Below are positions 6,776 to 17,204 of a stretch of 64,000 nucleotides of DNA, piece by piece. The stretch covers positions 1 through 64,000 of the forward strand of contig CAVTJN010000014.1 in assembly GCA_963735055.1 (NCBI GenBank). Direction: 5' to 3'. This stretch comes from JBBITI01 sp963735055. Its GTDB lineage: Bacteria; Chloroflexota; Dehalococcoidia; Dehalococcoidales; UBA2162. Each line of letters opens with the position of its first letter. The first letter of the stretch is position 1. The translations under genes and the position numbers were made by a program. The notes beneath the pieces were generated by a model. The model was not told where the DNA came from, did no database searches, and worked only from the letters and a program-made list of their open reading frames with translations.

Positions 6776-8209
6776 CTAGAAGTACTTGAATTCCTCGAGG
6801 ACCCGGGCAAGGTCGACTTCCCTTACCCTTCGGACCTGCTCAACTCTAGCTCCCGACTGAAGCTCAACAACCTTCTCGACTCCGGCCCCCGTGGCCTCGG
6901 CCAGCATTCGGCCGATTTCCATGTCGGCGTCATCGCCGATGCCGATGAAGAAGATCTGGACCGGGCAGCGGGTCTTGATTGCCAGTCCGCAGCCCCGGAC
7001 GTCCCGCTTGTCGATCTCCCTGCCTTCGGCATCGGTAAGCCGGTCGCTCCAGGAACTGGGATGGCGGACGGGGCTGCCGAGGTGACTCTTCATCTGAATT
7101 ATGTCATCCAGTCGAGCCTTTCCCGCGTTCGCATTTCCGTCCGTGAGGATGACCACGGCCCGCATGTCCCCCTCCCCACCATCGGCCGCGTCGGTCATCT
7201 CGATTCCGGCCTTGAGCGCATCGTACAGGGCAGTCGAGGAGCCTGCCTTCAGATGCTGAACAGCCTCCGCCAGATGATGGCGGTTCTGGCCCAGTGGCGC
7301 CACCGGACTCATCATGGTCACCATGCTGTCGAAGGCAAGGAGCCCGACCCTGTTGTTCTCGGACATGCTCAGGGCGCCGGTTAGCCCCCGCTTGGCCCCG
7401 TCCAGTTTGCCGTGTTCCATGGAACCGGAGACATCGATGAGGAACGTGATGATCCCGGAGCGTTTGACGACACCTTCCACCAGCGGGCCTACGGGTGGCT
7501 GGACGACCTGGGTATAACTGCCGGGTTCCACCTGCCTGATGTCCGCCGCCCGCCTCAACACGTCGTAGACACTCCCGGCGTCTTCAATGCACTCGAATCT
7601 GCCGAAGACAGGCCGGCCGGCGGCATCGCCCTGGCCACCTGAAGCCCACCCGATTTCAAACCGGTCAAACTGGTACCCAAACCATTTCCAGACATCCATT
7701 ACTCTCTGCTTTTGCGCGGCCTCCATCCCGGCATAGTGCGCCGGGTACGCGCCAAAGAGGACCGTCGCCTTGTGACCGGTGTGCCGGGTCAATGCCGTGA
7801 AGTTCATGGAGCTTAGCTGGAAGCTCCTCGCTTTGCGCCTGAATAGTCCGGGAATCACTATTGCCCGCTGGTCGGTCAACGCGTAGCTTGTCTTCCGCCT
7901 CTCCAGCGGAAAGAAAACGAATCCCCAGATTGCGATCAGTCCGAGCAGTACAAACAGCCCCGAAAACAACCCCTTGATGGTGAACTTCTGCCTCGCCGCC
8001 TCGGTGACGATCTCGATTACCCGGATGGCGTGCGTGATGCCGTTGAGCGCCAGCAGGCCGCCGACCAGCCCCACGACAAACAGGATCGAGACAATTAGAA
8101 GGATGCTGACCGGGTGGAACATGAAACCGCGCCGTGGCTTGCCCGACCACAGGAGCTTCTCCCCGGGCATAAGTTCTCTGCCGACTCGTACGTCTTCAGC
8201 CTGCTTCAT
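6776..8209 (-). CDS. membrane protein with bacterial PH-like domain fused to a von Willebrand A domain
   Basis: 477 residues. Residues ~1-20 are polar (MPGEKLLWSGKPRRG). Two hydrophobic segments follow, at ~30-55 and ~75-100. A bPH2-type segment comes next (TSYALTDQRAIVIPGLFRRKARSFQLSSM), typical of membrane-associated YdbS/YdbT-like proteins. From ~240 a VWA domain carries the MIDAS motif DVSGS with the later Thr and Asp (STALYDAL, ILTDGNANAG), implying metal-dependent protein binding or scaffolding. The combination is unusual. It ends 270 bases upstream of the LuxR gene on the same strand, but that gene has its own promoter-like sequence. Confidence 0.75.
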   Translation of the reverse strand: MKQAEDVRVGRELMPGEKLLWSGKPRRGFMFHPVSILLIVSILFVVGLVGGLLALNGITHAIRVIEIVTEAARQKFTIKGLFSGLFVLLGLIAIWGFVFFPLERRKTSYALTDQRAIVIPGLFRRKARSFQLSSMNFTALTRHTGHKATVLFGAYPAHYAGMEAAQKQRVMDVWKWFGYQFDRFEIGWASGGQGDAAGRPVFGRFECIEDAGSVYDVLRRAADIRQVEPGSYTQVVQPPVGPLVEGVVKRSGIITFLIDVSGSMEHGKLDGAKRGLTGALSMSENNRVGLLAFDSMVTMMSPVAPLGQNRHHLAEAVQHLKAGSSTALYDALKAGIEMTDAADGGEGDMRAVVILTDGNANAGKARLDDIIQMKSHLGSPVRHPSSWSDRLTDAEGREIDKRDVRGCGLAIKTRCPVQIFFIGIGDDADMEIGRMLAEATGAGVEKVVELQSGARVEQVRRVREVDLARVLEEFKYF

Positions 8210-8553
8210 CTCAGTTCACCCCTTTTTGACGCCAGCGCCAGGGTCGCCAGTGGTGCATTTATTGTCATCGCCCCCTCCGTTTCAGAGTATTTCGAGCTCC
8301 CGGTTGAACCCCGGATATTCGCTCAAGACCAACGATACCGTTGGACATTGCCACGCACAACTGGTTCTGCCGTATTATTTGCGCCACCTTCAGACTGGCG
8401 TAGCGATACCGTCTCCATGCGTCGTCGCAATTGCTACGAGCCTCTGCCCGGACCTGTTCCACCGACCACGATCTATAATTGAGTGTGGCGCCCGAATTTG
8501 CGGGCTCTTGGAGATTCGATACTGGTCAGCACATCACTTGAGGTTACGAGGCC
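8210..8553. other. divergent intergenic region
   Basis: 344 bases between the divergent VWA gene and sugar dehydrogenase gene. TATAAT occurs at 8474-8479, ~80 bases before the plus-strand ATG, without a convincing -35. A small GCCCG/CGGGC stem follows at 8490-8505. I see no further gene or repeat. Confidence 0.4.
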
Positions 8554-9840
8554 ATGAGAAGGATCATCCATCATCTGAAACCGGCAGTACTTCTGGCCGG
8601 CTTGGTTACGTTGGCCGGCTTCCCGGCTTGCACGCCTGCCAACACCACCACGCTCACCGCGAGCACCCCTCTCACCCCCACCACCATTCTCATCCCCACC
8701 GTCACCGCGACCCCCACCCCCGCCCCCACCATCATTCCCCCCCCAACTGACATACCCGCCGGCAGCATGCGCGTCGAACGGGTATTCCCCAACCTGTCCT
8801 TCCAGGAGATGACCAATCTGGTCCAGCCGGATGATACCAGCGGCCTTATATTCGTCACCGAGCAGCGAGGCGTCATCCAGGCCTTTCCCGCTGCCCGGCC
8901 GCAAACGGGTGCGCACGTATTCCTGGATATTACGGACCGGGTTAACGTGGGCGGCAACGAGGAGGGCTTGCTGGGGCTCGCCTTCGATCCCGGCTACCGG
9001 GAAAACGGCTACTTCTACGTCTACTACTCGGCTGCCAACCCCCGCCGCTCGGTGGTGTCCCGCTTCAGCGTTGACCGCGGAAACCGTGACATGGCTGAGC
9101 GCGAGAGCGAAGTCATTATCATGGAGGTCGAACAGCCTTTCAGCAACCACAACGGGGGCCAACTCGCCTTCGGTCCGGATGGTTTCCTCTATATCGGACT
9201 GGGCGATGGCGGCAGCGGCGGCGACCCTCAGGGTAACGGTCAGAACCTGGGCACGCTCCTGGGCTCCATTCTACGTATCGACGTGGGTGGGCCGGTGGCA
9301 ACCGGGGGTTACCGAATACCGGCCGATAATCCGTTCGTTGGTATTTCCGGCGCCCGGGGAGAGATATGGGCATTCGGACTGCGGAACCCCTGGCGCTTCT
9401 CCTTTGACCGACAAACCGGCCTGCTCTGGGCGGGTGACGTCGGTCAGAACCAGTGGGAGGAAGTAGACATCATCGCCAAAGGCGCCAATTACGGCTGGAA
9501 CAAGATGGAAGGCTTCCACTGTTATTCTCCCGCCACCGGATGTGACCAGTCAGGCCTCACCCTCCCCGTGGTTGAGTATGCTCACTCGCAGGGATGTTCG
9601 GTCACCGGCGGCTACGTGTACCGGGGAGATAAAGTACCTGCTTTGCGGGGCCTGTACCTGTATGGCGATTATTGTTCCGGAAGTATCTGGGCCCTTGACT
9701 ACCGCGACCGTATGGTGAATCGCAACACGCTGCTGGCCGAATCGGGCCTCAACATAACCTCCTTCGGGGAGGATTTGGCCGGCAGCCTGTACATCCTTTC
9801 CCGCGCGGGGGGCATCTACACACTGGTTCCGAAGGGATAG
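8554..9840 (+). CDS. PQQ-dependent sugar (glucose/sorbosone) dehydrogenase-like lipoprotein
   Basis: 428 residues. The signal peptide ends in a lipobox (LAGFPAC), so the mature protein is probably lipid-anchored outside the membrane. A Thr/Pro-rich linker (~30-65) leads into a six-bladed beta-propeller of the soluble aldose sugar dehydrogenase (GSDH/YliI) family. Markers are FVTEQRGVIQAF, EEGLLGLAFDPGY, NHNGGQLAFGPDGFLYIGLGDGG and NPWRFSFDRQTGLLWAGDVGQNQWEEV. Family members oxidise aldoses with PQQ; many homologues in organisms lacking PQQ synthesis have unknown substrates. No partner gene is adjacent. The start ATG agrees with the signal peptide. Confidence 0.85.
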   Translation: MRRIIHHLKPAVLLAGLVTLAGFPACTPANTTTLTASTPLTPTTILIPTVTATPTPAPTIIPPPTDIPAGSMRVERVFPNLSFQEMTNLVQPDDTSGLIFVTEQRGVIQAFPAARPQTGAHVFLDITDRVNVGGNEEGLLGLAFDPGYRENGYFYVYYSAANPRRSVVSRFSVDRGNRDMAERESEVIIMEVEQPFSNHNGGQLAFGPDGFLYIGLGDGGSGGDPQGNGQNLGTLLGSILRIDVGGPVATGGYRIPADNPFVGISGARGEIWAFGLRNPWRFSFDRQTGLLWAGDVGQNQWEEVDIIAKGANYGWNKMEGFHCYSPATGCDQSGLTLPVVEYAHSQGCSVTGGYVYRGDKVPALRGLYLYGDYCSGSIWALDYRDRMVNRNTLLAESGLNITSFGEDLAGSLYILSRAGGIYTLVPKG

Positions 9841-9861
9841 ACTTCTCATCTCCGGTCGTTC

Positions 9862-9914
9862 TTGGATGACGCGCCCTCGGGGTGTATAATTCCGGGCAGA
9901 GCTCGTCGACGAGC
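9862..9914 (+). promoter_or_regulatory. promoter plus palindromic operator before the molybdopterin oxidoreductase
   Basis: TTGGAT (9862-9867), a 17-base spacer and TATAAT (9885-9890) form a sigma70-like promoter. The perfect 14-bp palindrome GCTCGTCGACGAGC (9901-9914) covers the expected start of transcription, as a repressor operator would. The coding start is at 10002. Confidence 0.5.
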
Positions 9915-10001
9915 AGTTCTTACAGGGCCGGGACATGAAAGCTTCCAGACCACTTTGGGATTGGGTCATGCCCACGAAACGAGAAGTGGAGGCAATGCTG
10001 C

Positions 10002-12098
10002 ATGGTAACGGAACGGGAACAAGTAGTAAAAAGCACCTGCAACCTGTGCCAGATCGGCTGTGGCGTGCTGGTACACCTGAACAATCTCAAAGTCGTAAAG
10101 GTGGAGGGAGACCCGGAGAGCCCGCTGAATGAAGGTGTATTATGCTCCAAGGGACTGGCCTCATTGGAGTATCTCTACCATCCCGACCGGCTGCTGTACC
10201 CGTTGAAGCGGACGGGTGCAAGGGGTGGAGGCAGTTGGCAGAAGATCTCCTGGGATGAGGCGCTGAACACCATCGCGGAGAGGCTCGCCGAGGCCAGGGA
10301 CAAGTACGGGGCGGAGTCTGTCGCCTTTGTGGTGGGCGCCTCCAAGACCGGCGCGAGTTACCCCAAGAGGTTTGCTACTGCCTTCGGCACGCCGAATGTG
10401 AGCTGGATGGGGCACGTCTGTTTTTCGCCCCGGATGACCGCCTCCAGGCTTACCTATGGATTCTATGCGGTCCCGGACTACGAATATCCGCCCGCCTGCC
10501 TCATTGTCTGGGGAAATAACATGTCCGAGACGCTGCACCACGTCCACCGGAGGGCGGTTCAGGCCATGGAAAAAGGGACACGGCTCATCGTCGTCGACCC
10601 CAGGAAAATCGACCTGGTAGCCAGTGCCGACCTGTGGGTGCAACCCCGGCCCGGCTCGGATTTGGCCCTGGCCCTGGGAATGATCAACGTGATAGTGAAC
10701 GAGGAGTTGTACGACAGGGCTTTCGTCGACCGCTGGACAGTCGGATTCGAACAACTCAAAGTCCATGTCCAGGACTATTCTCCCGAGCGTGTTGCGGAAA
10801 TAACCTGGGTACCGGCCGAAATGACCAGGGCAGCTGCCCGACTCTACGCCCGGAGTTCACCGGCCGGCATTCAGTGGGGCAACGGCATTGACCATGGGGT
10901 CAACAGCTTTCAAACGGCCCGGGCGATCGCCATCCTCAGGGCAATCACCGGCAACCTTGGCATTCCCGGCGGCGAATCTCAATGGGTGGTGGCCCTGGCC
11001 CCCCTGGCCGACGAGCAGCCCATCCCGCAGAGCAAGCTGCCTGAAGACCGGTGGTCACGCCGCCTTGGCGCGGAATACAAGACCCTGCCCGGCATAAAGC
11101 GCATCCTTCCGCAAAGGATCGTCAAGACTATTCTCGAGGAGGACCCTTATCCCATTCGTGTCCTCTGCGTTCACGGGTCCAACCCGCTCCTGAGCTTTTC
11201 AGATGCCCGCGAGACCTACCGGGCGCTTATGAAAGTGGATTTCCTGGTGGTGGCTGAACTGTTCATGACACCCACCGCGGCACTGGCCGACATCGTGCTG
11301 CCGGTGACCACTTACCTCGAGTTTGACAGCGTGGTCTCGCCGCCCTACTCCAACGCGGCCATCCTTGCCCAGCAGAAAGTGACCCGCGTCGGTGAGTGCC
11401 GGTCGGACTACGAAATACTTGCGGGACTGGCGAAGCGGCTGGGTCTGGGGGACAGCTTCTGGGACACCGAAGAGCAGTGCGCCGACATTATTCTGAAACC
11501 GGCCGGTCTGTCGTTTGCGGAATTGAAGAAAATCGGGGCCATTCCCGGGACCAAGTACTACCGGGACCACCTGACAAACGATTTTGACACCCCTTCGGGC
11601 AAGGTTGAAATATACTCAAGCCGACTGGAAAGCTGGGGATTCGACCCGCTGCCCCGGTACTATGAACCCCCGGAGTCGCCGCAAAGCGCCCCCGACTTGG
11701 CCCGGGAATACCCGCTGGTGCTGACCAGTGCAAAATCCGGAGCTTACCGCCATTCCGGGGGCCGGCAGGTGGCCACCTTGCGTGCCATCCACCACGAACC
11801 GGTCATCGCCATTAATCCGGAGACGGCAGGCAAGCTCGGGATTGTAGAGGGGGACCCGGTATACATTGAAACCAAACGGGGCCGGATACGGCAGAAAGCC
11901 GCTCTTACGGCCGGCATTGACCCGAGGGTAGTGGTCGCCGACTACGCCTGGTGGTTTCCCGAAGCGGGACCGTCCGGACAATATGGGTGGGAAGAATCAA
12001 ACATCAACATCCTGACCGACGGCGACCCGCCATATAATCGCGAAATGGGCTCGACCAACCTCAGGGGCATGCTCTGTAAAGTCTACAAGTCATCGTGA
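10002..12098 (+). CDS. molybdopterin-dependent oxidoreductase, DMSO-reductase family
   Basis: 698 residues. The N-terminal [4Fe-4S] site is CNLCQIGC with a fourth Cys in GVLCSKG. The Mo/W-bisMGD binding fold follows (WDEALNTIAERL, WGNNMSETLHH, VVDPRKIDLVASADLWVQPRPGSDLALALGM), and a C-terminal molydopterin-binding domain starts near residue 570. The probable metal ligand is the Cys in MGHVCFSPRM. There is no Tat signal, so it is probably cytoplasmic. A GGAGG site 9 bases upstream supports the ATG at 10002. No ferredoxin or membrane subunit is adjacent, so its electron partner is unknown. Sub-family candidates include thiosulfate/polysulfide reductase-like and acetylene hydratase-like proteins. 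Confidence 0.85.
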   Translation: MVTEREQVVKSTCNLCQIGCGVLVHLNNLKVVKVEGDPESPLNEGVLCSKGLASLEYLYHPDRLLYPLKRTGARGGGSWQKISWDEALNTIAERLAEARDKYGAESVAFVVGASKTGASYPKRFATAFGTPNVSWMGHVCFSPRMTASRLTYGFYAVPDYEYPPACLIVWGNNMSETLHHVHRRAVQAMEKGTRLIVVDPRKIDLVASADLWVQPRPGSDLALALGMINVIVNEELYDRAFVDRWTVGFEQLKVHVQDYSPERVAEITWVPAEMTRAAARLYARSSPAGIQWGNGIDHGVNSFQTARAIAILRAITGNLGIPGGESQWVVALAPLADEQPIPQSKLPEDRWSRRLGAEYKTLPGIKRILPQRIVKTILEEDPYPIRVLCVHGSNPLLSFSDARETYRALMKVDFLVVAELFMTPTAALADIVLPVTTYLEFDSVVSPPYSNAAILAQQKVTRVGECRSDYEILAGLAKRLGLGDSFWDTEEQCADIILKPAGLSFAELKKIGAIPGTKYYRDHLTNDFDTPSGKVEIYSSRLESWGFDPLPRYYEPPESPQSAPDLAREYPLVLTSAKSGAYRHSGGRQVATLRAIHHEPVIAINPETAGKLGIVEGDPVYIETKRGRIRQKAALTAGIDPRVVVADYAWWFPEAGPSGQYGWEESNINILTDGDPPYNREMGSTNLRGMLCKVYKSS

Positions 12099-12310
12099 AC
12101 CCGGTCCGTGACCGACATCCCGGGATCTGACTGCACCAACCCAGGCCGCACCTACCCGAGCTGGGGTCAGGTGGGGCGGCGGCCGTTTGCGTCCCGGTTC
12201 CCCGATTTCAGCACGCGTTCGCCATTTTGTCCGGCAATCATCACATTGTCATGCATATAAATGATACAATGGCCTACTGAAAAAAGACCGCAAGGAACAG
12301 GAGAACGGGA

Positions 12311-13999
12311 ATGAGTGCAAGCAACCGCATCGTCGTCATCGGGGGCGTAGCCTGCGGACCGAAAGCGGCCGCCAGAGCCCGCCGCTGTGATCCGGACGCG
12401 AAGATAACGATCATCGACGAAGGGAATCTGGTCTCCTACGCCAGCTGCGGGCTTCCCTACTACGTGTCGGGGCTGATCCAGCGGCGTGACGCCCTGCTGG
12501 TACGCTCGGCACAGGACTTCAAGGGCATCAGCGACATCGACGTGATGCTCGAGACGCGGGTGGAGGCCATCGACCGCGGGGCGCGCACTTTGCACCTGGT
12601 CAACCTGCCCGGCGGGCAGAGCTCGACCGTGGAATACGACAAGCTGGTCCTGGCCACCGGCGCCAATCCAGTCCGGCCGCCCCTCGAAGGACGGGACCTG
12701 AACGGCATCTTCTCGGTCAAGGATGTCGATGACGCCGACGCCGTCCTGAAATGGGTGACCGCCGCCGGAATGGCCAAGGCAGTCATTGTGGGCGCCGGGC
12801 TCATCGGCATGGAGATGGCCGACGTGCTCACGACCCGGGGCCTATCCGTCACCGTCGTCGAAGCGCTGCGCACCGTGCTGCCCGGCGCCCTGGACGAGGA
12901 AATCGCCGCCCCGCTGGCCGGATATCTACGGCGAAAAGGCGTTATCCTCCGCCTGGAAGAGAAGGTCGTTCGGTTCGAAGGCAGCTCGGGCAGGGTTGGC
13001 CGGGTCATTACCGAAGGTGCCGCCGTCGACGCCGACATTGTAATCCTGGCCATCGGAGTCCGGCCGAACGTCAGGCTGGCCCGCGACGCCGGCCTCACTA
13101 TTGGGTTGACCGGCGCCATCGCCGTAAATGAAATGCTGCAGACCAGCGACCCGAACATCTATGCCGGAGGCGATTGCGTCGAGAACCGGCATCTGGTAAC
13201 CGGGGCCGTGGCATACGCTCCCATGGGCTCAACCGCCAACAAGCACGGCCGGATAATCGGCACTAACGTGACCGGCGGACGGGATGTCTTCCCCGGAGTG
13301 CTGGGCACCACCCTGGTCAAAGCGCTCGATAACAATGTGGGACGAACGGGCTTGGGTGAAAAGGAGGCACGCGCCGCCGGCTTTGACGTGGTGACGGCGC
13401 TCGCCGCCGGGCCGGACCATGTGAACTACTATCCGGGATTTCGAGATACCCTGCTAAAGGTCATCGCCGACCGTAATACGGGACGGGTCCTGGGCGGGCA
13501 GGGGATGGGCAGGGGCGATCTCGCCAAGCGCATCGACGTCCTTGCCACCGCGATCACCTTCGGCGCCACAGTGGACGCGCTGGCGAACATCGACCTGGGT
13601 TATGCCCCCCAGTACAACACGCCCCTGGATCCGCTGCATCATGCCGCCAACGCCATCCGGAACAAGATCGACGGCCTCGCCGAGGCGTTGACTCCCGCCC
13701 AGGTCAAAGCCCGGCTCGACAGCAATGAGGACTTTGTTCTTCTGGACGTGAGGCGCCAGCGGGAGTGGGATACCTGGCGCATCGAAGGGTCACAGGTGCG
13801 GCTTATCCCGCAGCCCAACCTTCTCTCCAGACTGACTGAGTTGCCCCGGGACAAGCCGATCGTTGCCACCTGCCGTGGTGGAAGCCGGGCTTACCAGGCC
13901 GCCCTGATGCTGAAGCGCGCCGGCTTCCAGGATGTCAAATATGCCGAGGGTAGTTTGATTGCCTGGCCGTATGACTTCGTTGGCGGCGAGAAAGAGTAG
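12311..13999 (+). CDS. CoA-disulfide reductase/NADH oxidase-type flavoprotein with C-terminal rhodanese domain
   Basis: 562 residues. An N-terminal FAD Rossmann motif (VVIGGVACGPKAAARAR) is followed by the single redox Cys in SYASCGLPYYVSG, as in CoA-disulfide reductases and Nox enzymes. The NADH-binding motif is VIVGAGLIGMEMADVL, the second FAD motif is IYAGGDC, and the dimerisation domain runs to ~450. The C-terminal ~100 residues are a rhodanese domain (FVLLDVRRQREWD) with active Cys in ATCRGGSRAY. Such CoADR-RHD proteins reduce CoA disulfide/persulfide or polysulfide with NAD(P)H. The gene stands alone, 210 bases after the molybdopterin oxidoreductase on the same strand. The ATG at 12311 follows AGGAGAACGGGA. 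Confidence 0.9.
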   Translation: MSASNRIVVIGGVACGPKAAARARRCDPDAKITIIDEGNLVSYASCGLPYYVSGLIQRRDALLVRSAQDFKGISDIDVMLETRVEAIDRGARTLHLVNLPGGQSSTVEYDKLVLATGANPVRPPLEGRDLNGIFSVKDVDDADAVLKWVTAAGMAKAVIVGAGLIGMEMADVLTTRGLSVTVVEALRTVLPGALDEEIAAPLAGYLRRKGVILRLEEKVVRFEGSSGRVGRVITEGAAVDADIVILAIGVRPNVRLARDAGLTIGLTGAIAVNEMLQTSDPNIYAGGDCVENRHLVTGAVAYAPMGSTANKHGRIIGTNVTGGRDVFPGVLGTTLVKALDNNVGRTGLGEKEARAAGFDVVTALAAGPDHVNYYPGFRDTLLKVIADRNTGRVLGGQGMGRGDLAKRIDVLATAITFGATVDALANIDLGYAPQYNTPLDPLHHAANAIRNKIDGLAEALTPAQVKARLDSNEDFVLLDVRRQREWDTWRIEGSQVRLIPQPNLLSRLTELPRDKPIVATCRGGSRAYQAALMLKRAGFQDVKYAEGSLIAWPYDFVGGEKE

Positions 14000-14116
14000 C
14001 CTTAGCCTCGATCGAGTGTGGCCAACCTCGATTGATTCACTCGACCGGCCGACAGGTGGCCTTGCGTCCCTTTCAATAGGGGAACGGATTCTATGCCAAG
14101 TCGAAGGCCGCCTTGT

Positions 14117-17100
14117 CTAGCCGACCTTCACCCGGCCCTTCAGGTATTCAATCATCGGTTGGGTGATCAGAGGGACTACATCTCCGATCATGTGCGGCAT
14201 GAGGTTATCCATCACCTTTGGCATCAGCTCCGGCATCTGCTCAGCCATGTAGTCCGGCATCGGAATACGCTCGGCCACCCGTTTGAGCATCGCCGGCATT
14301 ACCTTAGGCATCATCATCGGCAACAATCTGGGGAAAAGTACCGGGAACATGGGCTTCATCAGGTCCAGCGCGCCCGGAATCTTGCCCATGGCCCGCATCA
14401 TCGGACCCATGCCAAAGGGCATGGCATCGATCAACTCCGGCCACATCGTGCCCATGAGGTCGGCGAAGCCCTCCGGCGTCATGAGCGCAATCATGGCTTC
14501 GAAGACAGCCCACTGACGCAACACCTCGGGATTTGGATCGGGGAACTCGTAGCCGAGGTACGAAGCCAGGAACCTTGCCAGATCAACGACCTCAATGTCG
14601 GAATTGGTCTTGTCGGCGCTGACGCGGAGCTGGAATTCACAGCAGGGACAGAGCGCCAGCACTTTGCCGGCGCCCACGTCGACGACCTCGTCGAGCCGCA
14701 CTTTGCCGACGACTGCCGCCACCGGCGGGTCTTTCATCATGGTCAGCACGCTGCCGCAGCAGTGTGCGGATTCCCGGTTGTGTTCCATCTCGACAAGTGT
14801 CACCCCGGGCAGGGCCTGAATGAGTTCCCGGGGCGGTTCATAAACTCCCGTGGCCCGGCCCATATGACATGAATCGTGCCAGGTCACGGTGCATGGTTCA
14901 TGCCCATTGTTGGGGAACACGAGTGCGCCATTTTTCAATTGTCCGGCCGCCACCTCGGTGTAGTTTCTGGTGGTGATATTGAAATCGATGCCCAGCTTCC
15001 TTGCCCACTGCGGATAGACGGTTCGCCACATCATATCGCAGGCCGGGCAGGAGGTAATTACAGTATCGGCGCCGGCGTCGCTGGACGGCACTGACATTGG
15101 CTTTGACGACCTCGGCGAAGACATCCCACTTGCCGGAGGCGAGCATCGGGGTGCCGCAACAATTCTCCTTGCCCGCAAGATAGGTGAAGTCCACTTGCGC
15201 CGCGTCCAGGAGTCGAACGCTGGCCATGGCAATATCGTGTTCCACGTAACTGGCAGTGCAGCCGGCGAAATAGACGGCCTTTGCCTTGTGTTCCGGCCCG
15301 TGTTTCGACTTCAGATCGTCGGGGAACCATGCTGTCCGGTCTTTACGGTAACCGGCCCAGATATTACCTTCTTTGCGGAGCGCCGCCGACATCATTTCGA
15401 ACGGCGGGAAGGTCATTCTACCCTGGTCATGAATCAAGGCGCCACGGACCTTCATCCAGGAGGCCTCGATGGGCAACCCGATACCGCAGCGGTTGTCACA
15501 GAGTTCACAGGTGGTGCAGGAGATAAAACTATCCACGACGGACTGGTCCATCTTCTCGCGGCCCTCCAGATACTGGCGCAGCCAGTACCACTTGCCGCGC
15601 GGGGACTGACTCTCCCAACCCCGGCCGTAGAACTGGTCGCACTCGCTGACGCAGTAGCCGCACTGCGAGCAGGCGTAGGCATACCACGCGACGTCAGCAG
15701 GAATGCCGCGGAGGTCCCGCGTCGGCCGTTCGCCAATGAGGGCCACGGCGCGGTTGCCCAGCGGTCTGATGAGCGGCTCGACCTTAACGGCGAGGCTCAC
15801 AAACCGGGCGGCAAGGTTCATACCGATGACCTTGCCAGGGTTGAGAATATTGCCGGGGTCAGTCTGGACTTTCAGAGCGGCCAGGCGGGCGATTCGATCG
15901 GCCCCGAGAACGCCCTTTGCTTTACCAGCGAAATAGAGGCCGGTTGCATAGGCACGGCCGCCGTGCCGTTCGGCGATCTTGAAGATACTCAGCGACAGGC
16001 CAAAGATGAAATTGTAGGAGAACTTACGCTCGTCGCTGGGAATGAAGCCGAGTAAAACCACTTCGGGTTTGCCGTCGCGGCCGTTCCTGACGACGATGCC
16101 TTCCTTGACCACGGGCTGGTGGATCTTGGACTCGATCTCGGTCATGGCGGCGCCAAGTTGGGACAGAGGGACGACGATCTCTGAAGGCACAAGGCTTGGC
16201 CCGAGCCGCTTGACCATGAGCAGTTTGAATCGGTTCTCCCATTCGTGGGCGGCGATGGCGTCCGGCAGCATCTCGACGCCCGGGCGCTCCGCCAGGCGCC
16301 TCAGCGCCTCACCCATCAACACGCGGTCCCGGGTGCGGTAAGTGAGTGTCAGGATGAATTTCTCGGGGAGAACGACTCTCTCCTCCGGGGGGCCGTGGTG
16401 GGGGTGGGCCCAGGGGAGGCGGTTGCGGAGGGCCGCCATCCTTGGGTTGATGAAGAGCATCGACCACAACGGAAGCTTGTTTTCGGTGATCCATTCCAAG
16501 ATCTGCTGCAGGTCGCTGGCACTGGCGGCGGCGACAGCGCGGGACTCAATCGGTTCATTCGGTTGAACGCGGAGGGAGACACTGCTGATGAGGCCGGTGG
16601 TTCCTTCGGCTTCGCTGACCATGTCAAGTTCGGCGCCGGCGAATTCCCGGACGGTGCCGTCGGGCTGAACCACCCGAGCGCTGGTCACGTTGTCCCGGAA
16701 CCAGCCCATTTCATACGAACCGATGCCCGCCCCACCCTGCGCCAGCCAACCCCCGACGGTTGAGGCGGGGTAGCTGGTGGGGTACAGCCGCAGGGTCAGA
16801 CCATGCTTTTGCAGAGCTCTGTCCAGCCGCTCCCAGATAACGCCCGGTTGGACGGTGACGGTCTGGTTCCCGACAGCCACCTTCGATACGTCGTTCATTC
16901 GGTGGAAATCGACCACCACGCCCTGCTTCACCGGCAGGACACCGCCATAGCCGGAAGTGGCCATGCCGCGCGGGGTCAGCGCCACGTGCTCTCGCCGTGC
17001 CCAGTTGACCAGACTAACGAGTTCCTCTTCGGTCTCCGGTTGGACCACTGCCTCGGGGATGGTACTCCCGATTACCGGTTTGACCAATCCCGGCATGGCA

Positions 17101-17204
17101 GCTATATCGTGACCGTATAACCTGCGTTCCGTCTTCTGGAAGGTGACCCGATCGCCGAACCGTTCGGCCAAGGAAGTCTTCTGAAGCGTGTTCAGCCTGG
17201 TCAT
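14117..17204 (-). CDS. FAD-linked lactate/glycolate-type dehydrogenase fused to Fe-S (GlpC/CCG) domain, Met-rich tail; one frameshift
   Basis: From the ATG at 17204: an FAD-binding PCMH-type domain (LTPRGMATSGYGGVLPV, YPASTVGGWLAQGGAGIGSYEMG), then an FAD-oxidase C-terminal domain to ~480. Two [4Fe-4S] motifs follow (CSQCGYCVSEC, CTTCELCDNRCG), then two CCG domains (ENCCGTPM, SAHCCGSV) as in heterodisulfide reductase B and GlpC. A +1 shift occurs near 15085 (VSAVQ then DAGADTVITSC); removing one C restores a continuous ~1,028-residue protein. The last ~125 residues (14117-14495) are an unusual Met/Pro-rich tail. The enzyme probably passes electrons from a 2-hydroxyacid to a quinone or another carrier. 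It overlaps the ArsR gene by 4 bases, so the two form an operon. Confidence 0.8.

Noticed and set aside
8473..9162. Minus-strand ORF with a Gly-rich stretch opposite the sugar dehydrogenase
   Set aside because: The glycine run is the complement of a Thr/Pro-rich linker; the plus strand has signal peptide and domain evidence.
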